Of a stretch of DNA of 11,571 nt, positions 6,231 to 11,571 are shown piece by piece. Both the position numbers and the translations under genes were made by a program. The notes under the pieces were generated by a model that ran no database searches, was not told the origin of the DNA, and saw only the letters and a program-made list of their open reading frames with translations. Every line of letters begins with the position of its first letter. The stretch's first letter is position 1. Source of the DNA: Elusimicrobiota bacterium (lineage in GTDB: Bacteria > Elusimicrobiota > Elusimicrobia > Elusimicrobiales > Elusimicrobiaceae); NCBI GenBank assembly GCA_031271365.1, contig JAISVV010000099.1:1-11571 (forward strand), in the 5' to 3' direction.

Positions 6231-6919
6231 GCGCAGCCTGCCTGCGCCAGCGGCAAAACGCAGCCGTAGAGGACGGCAAAATAGTGCATTATCGTTGCCA
6301 GCAGCACGAAGATATGCCAAACGCCGTGGTAATACTCTTTATCTTTACGGACGTAAAAGTAGACGCCGGCGGTGTACAAAAGGCCGCCGATGAGCAAAAA
6401 TATCAGCGCGGTTAAGGTTAAGGTTTCCATAAAAGGTTTTATGGCAAAAACCACCATCCAGCCCATTACTATATAGACGATTAACGAGGCTTTTTTAAAG
6501 CGGCCGGGGAAAATAATTTCCGACATAACGCCAAAGAGCGCCATTGTCCACAAGACGACAAACATCGCCCAGCCTAAAACGCCTTGTATGTTTATCAGCA
6601 GAAACGGCGTATAGGTGCCGGCGATTAGCAGATATATGGAGGAGTGGTCAAACACTTTCAGTTTTTTCTTTGCGCCGGCGTTTTTTGCGTAATGGTACAG
6701 CGTGGAGGCGATGTAAAGCACTATCATACTTGCGCAGTAGATAGAGATGGAAACTATTTTTAAAGCGTCCGCGCTTAAAGAAGCAAGCGTTATAAGGCAG
6801 CCGGAGCCTAAGCACACTATAAGCGTGCCTATCCAATGGGTAAGGGTGTGCAGCATTTCTTCTTTTTCGGTATAGGCTTTGCCGGTGAAGAACTTTTTAA
6901 GTTCGTAAAGTTTTATCAT
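6224..6919 (-). CDS. PAQR / hemolysin III family membrane protein (TrhA/YqfA-like)
   Basis: The 231-residue product has seven predicted membrane segments and the complete PAQR signature: EEMLHTLTHWIG (20-31), STLYH (72-76, the SxxxH metal motif), FDHSSIYLLIAGTYTPFLL (90-108) with D91, and HGVWH (198-202, the HxxxH motif), with H212 following. These histidines hold a zinc ion in eukaryotic adiponectin receptors, which act as ceramidases. Bacterial members were named hemolysin III, and some affect membrane fluidity or lipid balance. The function here is not shown by sequence. The ATG at 6919 lies 12 bases after the permease stop, has no clear ribosome binding site, and is in the same frame as the permease across its TAG stop. 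Its own stop lies inside the start of the CNNM gene, so the two are probably translated together. Confidence 0.92.
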   Translation of the reverse strand: MIKLYELKKFFTGKAYTEKEEMLHTLTHWIGTLIVCLGSGCLITLASLSADALKIVSISIYCASMIVLYIASTLYHYAKNAGAKKKLKVFDHSSIYLLIAGTYTPFLLINIQGVLGWAMFVVLWTMALFGVMSEIIFPGRFKKASLIVYIVMGWMVVFAIKPFMETLTLTALIFLLIGGLLYTAGVYFYVRKDKEYYHGVWHIFVLLATIMHYFAVLYGCVLPLAQAGCAW

Positions 6920-6931
6920 ATAGACATTGTA

Positions 6932-8050
6932 CTAATTTAGCGTGGATTTAAAGTTTTTAAACGCCAGCGCGCCAAGGCCCGCGCCGTAAGCCAAAGAGAA
7001 AAGCGTGTTTTGCCAAAACAAAACCGCGTCGCCGCCTTTTAAGAAGGTGTTTCTAAAGTTTATCATGGCGTAGGTCATCGGGTCCAGGTAGGAAAGCCAG
7101 CGCAGGGCGCGCGGTATATTTTCCACGGGGAAGAACACGCCGCACAATAATACCGCGGGTAAAATAAAAAGTATGCTTGCCATTAAAGCCTGCTGCTGCG
7201 TGCGCGCTATAGCGCTGATTAAAGTGGCCACGGACAAAGTGGTCAGCATAAGGCAAAAGCCCGTTACCAACAGCTGCCAGAACATCCCCCTGAACGATAC
7301 CCCGAACACCATAAGCGCAATGGAGAACATAAACAAAATTATCAACAGGCCGATAAGCATATATGGTATGGTTTTGCCGAGTAAAACTTCCTCCCCGCCG
7401 GCGGGGGAGGCTATCAGCTTTTCCATGGTGCCCGTTTCCTTTTCTTTTGTAATGGACATACCGCACACGGCCAGGATAACCACAAAACTGGCCATGGCCA
7501 TAAGGGCGGGCAGCATAAAGTCGGACGTGTTCATGTAGTGGTTAAACATTATGCGGATATCGGTTTGTATAAGGTTTAAGGCGTTTATGTTTACGCCGCG
7601 CTTTGCCGCCGCCTGCGCGGTGATTTGTTTGACATAAACCTCTACCTGCTGCGCCCGCTGGGCGTTGACGGCGTTTACCAAAAGCTGCAGCGGTTTATCG
7701 CCGCGCTCAAGAGCGTATTCAAAGCCTTCTTTGGGGGCTGCCAAAACGGCCTCGGCCTTGCGGCTGATTAGAAGCTGCGCAGGCTCCGGCGCGTTGGCGG
7801 CGTCTATATGTTTTACCTCTTTAGACCAGCCGCTTGCCAGGGCTTTGCTTTGTATATCGCGCGCCATCTGCGACGGCGGGGAGATAACGACAAAGGCTAT
7901 ATTTTTAACCTCGCTGGTAAGCGCGCCGCCAAACATGATAAGCTGCAAAACAGGCACAAAAAAGATAGCGCCTATCATCTTTTTATCGCGCGATATCTGG
8001 ATAAATTCTTTTTTTATAAACCCCAGTAAGGTTAACCAGCGTATGTTCAT
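6932..8050 (-). CDS. ABC-2 type permease subunit (YbhR-like)
   Basis: The 372-residue inner-membrane protein starts with a cytoplasmic KKEFIQISRDKKM segment and one membrane helix (about 27-45). A large extracytoplasmic loop of about 130 residues follows, then five or six helices from about 178 on. The segment ITKEKETGTMEKLIASPAGGEEVLLGKTIPY is the elbow or coupling motif of ABC-2 permeases, which pairs with the ATPase. A late FFPVENIPRALRWLSYLDPMTYAM segment is also typical of the family. It should form a heterodimer with the permease encoded just upstream, using the paired ATPases and fusion protein to export a hydrophobic compound or drug across the inner membrane. The substrate cannot be read from sequence. 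Its start overlaps the preceding permease stop (ATGA). It ends with TAG, the only terminal amber codon among the genes with a visible stop. Confidence 0.92.
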   Translation of the reverse strand: MNIRWLTLLGFIKKEFIQISRDKKMIGAIFFVPVLQLIMFGGALTSEVKNIAFVVISPPSQMARDIQSKALASGWSKEVKHIDAANAPEPAQLLISRKAEAVLAAPKEGFEYALERGDKPLQLLVNAVNAQRAQQVEVYVKQITAQAAAKRGVNINALNLIQTDIRIMFNHYMNTSDFMLPALMAMASFVVILAVCGMSITKEKETGTMEKLIASPAGGEEVLLGKTIPYMLIGLLIILFMFSIALMVFGVSFRGMFWQLLVTGFCLMLTTLSVATLISAIARTQQQALMASILFILPAVLLCGVFFPVENIPRALRWLSYLDPMTYAMINFRNTFLKGGDAVLFWQNTLFSLAYGAGLGALAFKNFKSTLN

Positions 8051-9192
8051 GGCTCCACGTCCGTTTTAAAATTTTTGATGGCCACGAAAATCATGACGCA
8101 CATAAAGATAAGCAGCGCGGCAAAAGGGCCGGCAAGGGCGGCAAAACCGGCCTCGCTTAAAAAAGAGCTGCGGCTTAAAGAAAGATACCACCGCTGCGGA
8201 AACAGCGCGGTAAAATACCGGAAGAACGGCGGCATATTTTCTATCGGGAAAATAAAGCCGGAGAAAATCATCGAAGGCAGCAAGCCCGCCGCGAGCGAAA
8301 ATTGTATAGCCGCCTGCTGGTTGCGCGTTGCCACCGAGATAAAAAGCCCCAAAGAAAGCGCGCCTAAAATATACACGCAGCAGGCGGCTATAAAAAAGAT
8401 AAAGCTGCCTAAAAACGGGATTTTAAACACCAAAAGCGACAGCGCGAAGACAAGTAAAATATCAAAAAACGTAAGCGTGAAATAGGGGAAAAGTTTGCCC
8501 AAAACAATTTCTGCGGGGCGCACGGGCGTGGAAAGCAAAAGCTCCATGGAGCCGTTTTCCCACTCTTTGGCAACGGTCAGCGCGGTTAACACTATCGAGA
8601 GAAAACCTATTATAATTGTGTTTAGCGCGGGCACTATGAACCAACGGCTGTTGAGCTCGGGGTTAAACAGAAAGCGGCTGCGTATCAACGCGTTTGGCGA
8701 CGGCGCGGACATGGCGGACAGGGTTGGGTTGGCTTTGATAAAAACATCGTTGGCGGCCATGGCGGCAAGCGTCATATAGCTTAGCACCATGCCGGTTTTG
8801 GCGTTATCGCTGCCGTCTAACATCAGTTGCGCGCGCGCCGGAGTTTGAGGGTCGCCCGCGGTTATGTTTTTGCCGAAATCCTTTTTTATCACCATAACCG
8901 CCGGGCTGTCGTTGCGCTTTAGCATTGTTTCTATTTGCGCGGGCGCGTCTATAGGCTTTAAGTTGAAGTAGCCCGACGTTGAAATTGCCTCCATAAACCG
9001 GCGAGAGGCCGCCGTCCTGTCGCCGTCAAAGACGGCTACGTTGATATTTTTATAATCAAGGTCTATGATAAAACCGAAGAAGCCTACGAAGACTAAAGGC
9101 AAAATCAGCGTGACGGCCAGGGTAAACGGGTCGCGCAGGATATGCTTGTATTCTTTTAGCGCAATTGAGCGCGCGCGGCGCAAGGAAATCAT
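8047..9192 (-). CDS. ABC-2 type permease subunit (YbhS-like)
   Basis: The 381-residue protein is laid out like its downstream partner: cytoplasmic ALKEYKHILRDPFTLAV, a first helix (about 25-45), a large extracytoplasmic loop, then a helical C-terminal half. RFLFNPELNSRWFIVPAL and VAKEWENGSMELLLSTPVRPAEIVLGKLFPY are hallmark segments of the YbhS/YhhJ branch, and FIFPIENMPPFFRYFTALFPQRWYL is the late conserved segment. It is thought to be one half of the membrane channel of an exporter energised by the two ATPases. The ATG overlaps the stop of the restored ATPase frame (ATGA), which independently supports the corrected frame of that gene. A run of seven G residues four bases before the ATG acts as an unusual ribosome binding site. 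The substrate is unknown. Confidence 0.93.
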   Translation of the reverse strand: MISLRRARSIALKEYKHILRDPFTLAVTLILPLVFVGFFGFIIDLDYKNINVAVFDGDRTAASRRFMEAISTSGYFNLKPIDAPAQIETMLKRNDSPAVMVIKKDFGKNITAGDPQTPARAQLMLDGSDNAKTGMVLSYMTLAAMAANDVFIKANPTLSAMSAPSPNALIRSRFLFNPELNSRWFIVPALNTIIIGFLSIVLTALTVAKEWENGSMELLLSTPVRPAEIVLGKLFPYFTLTFFDILLVFALSLLVFKIPFLGSFIFFIAACCVYILGALSLGLFISVATRNQQAAIQFSLAAGLLPSMIFSGFIFPIENMPPFFRYFTALFPQRWYLSLSRSSFLSEAGFAALAGPFAALLIFMCVMIFVAIKNFKTDVEP

Positions 9193-10117
9193 TTTTCCCC
9201 CCCGCGCGTTAAGGCTTTCAGGAAAACGTCGTCTAAAGTCGGCTCGGTTTCTTTTATTTCAAAGACGCCCGGGTATTTGGCGGCGATTTTATTTAAGGCC
9301 TCTTTATCCGCCGCGTTTACGCGCAGCCGCGCGCCGAAAACCGCCGCCGGCCCCAGGCCCGCCGCTTCGATTTCTGCCTTGATTTGGGCTTGTTTGTTTT
9401 GCTTAAAAATAAGTTCAGTTCCAGCGGTTTTTGTTTAAAAAACTCATCCTTTAAGCCTTGAGGAGTGTTTAGGGCGATGATTTTGCCTTTATCCATAAGC
9501 ACTATGCGCTTGCAGTATTCGGCCTCGTCCATATAATGGGTGGTTACAAAAATTGTTTTGCCCCGCTTGGCAAGCGCGTTGATAAGGGCCCAAAAATCTT
9601 TGCGCGTCTGCGGCGAGGCGCCTGCGGTGGGCTCGTCTAAAAAAACCAGGTCGGGGTTGTGCAGCAATGTGGCGCATAAAGCCGCCATTTGCTTAACGCC
9701 GCCGGGTAAATCTTTTACTATGGTTTGCGGCTGGGTATCTAAGTTTATGAATTTAAAAAGCTCCTTTGCGCGCGCGGCAATTTGCGCCGCCGGCATATTA
9801 TAGAGGCTGCCGGCAAACTCCATATTTTCCTGTATACTGAGGTCCTGATAGAGCGTAAATTTTTGCGACATATAACCTATGCGCGGCTTTAAAACCGCCG
9901 TGGAGGAAGATACATCGCGCCCGTCCACCTTAACGGAGCCGCTTGTCGGGTTTAAAACGCCGCAAATAGTGCGTATGGTGGTGGTTTTGCCCGCGCCGTT
10001 TGCGCCTAAAAAGCCGAAAACCTCCCCCTTTTGCACGGCAAAGGAAATCCCGTCAACGGCTATAAACTTGCCGAAGGCTACGGTTAGGTTTTGCACCTCT
10101 ATTATATTATCGCTCAT
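9189..10117 (-). pseudogene. ABC exporter ATPase, second subunit (YbhF C-half-like), with -1 frameshift near the C-terminus
   Basis: From ATG 10117 the uninterrupted frame stops at 9317 after 266 residues, but the last 30 or so are arginine-rich and unlike the family. Shifting by -1 near 9405-9409 restores a sensible tail, including AEIEAAGLGPAAVFGARLRVNAADKEAL and the closing motif TEPTLDDVFLKALTR. It then ends at TGA 9189-9191, exactly overlapping the next start (ATGA). The repaired protein has 309 residues. The catalytic core lies before the break: Walker A GANGAGKTT (38-46), Q85, signature LPGGVKQ (137-143), Walker B LVFLDEP (157-163) and H194. The D-loop reads AGASP, with Ser in place of the usual Asp. 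So the truncated form could still bind ATP. A lost base in a T5 run is the simplest cause; sequencing error or programmed -1 frameshifting are the alternatives. Confidence 0.88.
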
Positions 10118-10835
10118 TCTCTTTTTTGCCGTATTTTAAAAATATTTCGCTGAAATCGGTTACGTTAAATTTTTGCGCTAAAGCCTGCGGCCCGCCGCTT
10201 GCAATTAATGCGCCGGCGTCTAATATATGCACTTTGGCGCAGCGTTGGGCTTCGTCCATGTAAGAGGTGTTTATAATTACGCTCATCTGCGCGCCGGCGT
10301 AGCGGTAAACCAAATCCCAAAGCTGCTGGCGGCTGATAGGGTCGACGCCGATGGTTGGCTCGTCTAAAAGCAGCAGTTTGGGGCGGTTTAGCAGCACGCA
10401 CATAAGGCCCAGTTTTTTATACATACCGCCGGATAGTTTGCCCGCCGGCCTGCCTATAAACGGCGTCATGGCGGTGGCTTGCAGAAGCTCTGCGCTGCGG
10501 TGTTTGAAATCGGTTTCGTTTAGGTTGTAAAGGTCGCGGAAAAACTCCAGGTGCTCCAGGCAGCTTAAATCGGGGTATAAACTTGGCTCCTGCGGGAAGT
10601 AAGCAATATAGTTTTTGATTTGTTTTGCGTCTAAGGTTTGGCTTTGCGTTTTGTATTCTATTTGGCCTTCATCGGGCGTCAGCAAACCGGCAAGCAGGCG
10701 CATAAGCGTGGTTTTGCCCGCGCCGTTGGGGCCGATAACGCCATGCACCGCGGCGGGCTCAAACAAAGTTGTTACCTTGTTTAAGGCCTGCCTCAGGCCC
10801 ATTTTTTTGCTTACGGCTTTGACGCTTACTTCCAT
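10107..10835 (-). CDS. ABC exporter ATPase, first subunit (YbhF N-half-like)
   Basis: The 242-residue nucleotide-binding protein has Walker A GPNGAGKTT (35-43), Q-loop glutamine Q82 in YFPQEP, signature LSGGM (134-138), Walker B LLLLDEP (154-160) and D-loop GVDP (163-166). The switch histidine is replaced by S191 (INTSYMDEAQR), as I recall being common in the first ATPase of YbhF and RbbA-type double ATPases. In E. coli the two domains are fused in YbhF; here they are separate proteins, expected to pair with the ATPase encoded next and drive the two ABC-2 permeases. The start overlaps the fusion protein gene by ten bases and the end overlaps the second ATPase by eleven, so expression is almost certainly coupled. 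Confidence 0.93.
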   Translation of the reverse strand: MEVSVKAVSKKMGLRQALNKVTTLFEPAAVHGVIGPNGAGKTTLMRLLAGLLTPDEGQIEYKTQSQTLDAKQIKNYIAYFPQEPSLYPDLSCLEHLEFFRDLYNLNETDFKHRSAELLQATAMTPFIGRPAGKLSGGMYKKLGLMCVLLNRPKLLLLDEPTIGVDPISRQQLWDLVYRYAGAQMSVIINTSYMDEAQRCAKVHILDAGALIASGGPQALAQKFNVTDFSEIFLKYGKKENER

Positions 10836-11548
10836 AGTACTTCTAAAGTCATGCCGGGTTTTAGGGTTTGGGTTTCGTCGTTTTCAAAACGCGTTTTTAC
10901 GCCGAAGACTAAGCGTTGGCGCTCCTGCCGGGTTTGCACGTTTTTGGGGGTAAACTCGGCCTCGTCGTTTATGGCGATAATTTTGCCTCGGTAGCTTTGG
11001 CCGGTTTCCGGCAGGCTGCCCGTTATATTTTGGCCTAAAGAAAGTTGCGCCAGCATATCGTGCGGCACGTAAACCCAGGCGTCAACCCGGCTTAAATCGG
11101 CCACGCTTACCAGCTTGCGGCCGGCGGGGATAAACTCGCCCTGTTGGTAGTATTTGTACAGCACTTTGCCCGTTAAGGGGCTTGTAATTTTGCACCAGCT
11201 TTGGGCCAGCCGGGCGCTGTCGCTGCGGCTTTTGCGCAAATCATAATTTTCGCGCGAGCCGGCGGAAGTTTTTAAAAGCTCCTCGGCGCGCTTAAATTCT
11301 TTTACGGCGATATCGGCTTGCAGGTTTGCGTCTTTACATTCCAGCTCGGCCAGTATTTGGCCGGCCTCTACGGGACTGCCTTCTTCAACGTTTAGTTTTA
11401 TTATGACGTCGTTTAAGCGGCTGGACACGCCGACTTCCACCGCCTCAACCACGCCGCTGTAGCTAAAAGATACGCGGCGGAAAAATATCAGGCTTACCGC
11501 CACCAGCACCAGCAAAATTATTATGGCTGTTATTGCAATTTTTCTCAT
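10826..11548 (-). CDS. HlyD-family membrane fusion protein (YbhG-like), short form
   Basis: The 240-residue protein has an N-terminal membrane anchor (about 5-23) and a first lipoyl half-motif (32-70, with VEEGSPVEAGQILAEL). A short charged helical hairpin follows (about 72-115), then the second lipoyl half (119-153, with ITSPLTGKVLYKYYQQGEFIPAGRKL) and a beta-barrel and membrane-proximal region to the end (GMTLEVLWK). Such periplasmic adaptors link an inner-membrane exporter to an outer-membrane channel. YbhG-type relatives are usually near 330 residues with a longer coiled-coil, so the hairpin is shortened here and its contact with an outer-membrane channel is uncertain. An AAGGAG site five bases before ATG 11548 fixes the start. 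Only 23 bases remain upstream, so whether this is the first gene of the operon cannot be seen. Confidence 0.9.
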   Translation of the reverse strand: MRKIAITAIIILLVLVAVSLIFFRRVSFSYSGVVEAVEVGVSSRLNDVIIKLNVEEGSPVEAGQILAELECKDANLQADIAVKEFKRAEELLKTSAGSRENYDLRKSRSDSARLAQSWCKITSPLTGKVLYKYYQQGEFIPAGRKLVSVADLSRVDAWVYVPHDMLAQLSLGQNITGSLPETGQSYRGKIIAINDEAEFTPKNVQTRQERQRLVFGVKTRFENDETQTLKPGMTLEVLWK

Positions 11549-11553
11549 AAATT

Positions 11554-11559
11554 CTCCTT
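11554..11559 (-). promoter_or_regulatory. Ribosome binding site of the HlyD-family gene
   Basis: AAGGAG on the minus strand, five bases before ATG 11548. A TGA just upstream could be the end of a preceding gene, but too little sequence remains to tell. Confidence 0.6.
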
Positions 11560-11571
11560 TCAGGGCCTGCC

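Noticed and set aside
6231..6320. 30-residue N-terminal extension of the CNNM protein from ATG 6320
   Set aside because: It overlaps the PAQR gene by nearly 100 bases and is a shadow of that frame. The family's first membrane helix begins directly at the ATG at 6230.
5951..6415. 154-residue plus-strand open frame rich in arginine and proline
   Set aside because: It lies opposite the CNNM and PAQR genes, has low-complexity Arg/Pro composition from GC-rich antisense sequence, and shows no domain pattern.
8075..8485. 136-residue plus-strand open frame opposite a permease gene
   Set aside because: It is antisense to a well-supported ABC-2 permease; its lysine- and serine-rich composition mirrors the hydrophobic codons on the other strand.
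1..11571. CRISPR array, tRNA, rRNA or prophage genes
   Set aside because: I saw no regularly spaced direct repeats, no tRNA cloverleaf and no phage or transposase reading frames. The window is filled by the listed genes apart from the 300-base gap.

Overview
The window is an 11.6 kb stretch of a Gram-negative bacterial chromosome in which every supported gene lies on the minus strand, so transcription runs from the high coordinates to the low ones. A single-POTRA outer-membrane barrel, a Tat system and a lipoprotein signal point to a double-membrane cell. Many iron-sulfur sites and methylglyoxal synthase suggest an anaerobic or fermentative lifestyle. The composition is GC-rich with AT-rich homopolymers. 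An Elusimicrobiota-like gut organism would fit, but that is a guess from style rather than a demonstrated assignment.

Region A (11548 down to 4463) looks like one long operon of eight tightly packed genes. It encodes a short HlyD-type membrane fusion protein, two ABC ATPases, two ABC-2 permeases, a PAQR/hemolysin III membrane protein, a CNNM/CorC-type CBS transporter-like protein and methylglyoxal synthase. Most junctions overlap by 1 to 11 bases. The first five genes match the YbhG-F-S-R type exporter, with the double ATPase of YbhF split into two proteins. The second ATPase is broken by a -1 frameshift near its C-terminus.

Region B (4163-4462) is a 300-base non-coding gap filled with inverted repeats. 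It holds a TGGATTGC...GCAATGAC palindrome, two compact hairpins, and a 104-base imperfect inverted repeat with arms of about 30 bases.

Region C (4162 down to 2795) is a single gene for a BamA-like outer-membrane protein with one POTRA domain.

Region D (2728 down to 1, continuing off the left edge) is a second compact operon: tatA, tatC, a Tat-targeted lipoprotein aldo/keto reductase with two [4Fe-4S] motifs, and a NapH-like membrane polyferredoxin cut by the window edge. The reductase reading frame is interrupted by one in-frame TAG codon, while sequence and catalytic residues are conserved on both sides. The layout suggests a dedicated exporter encoded with its own redox cargo and a membrane electron donor.
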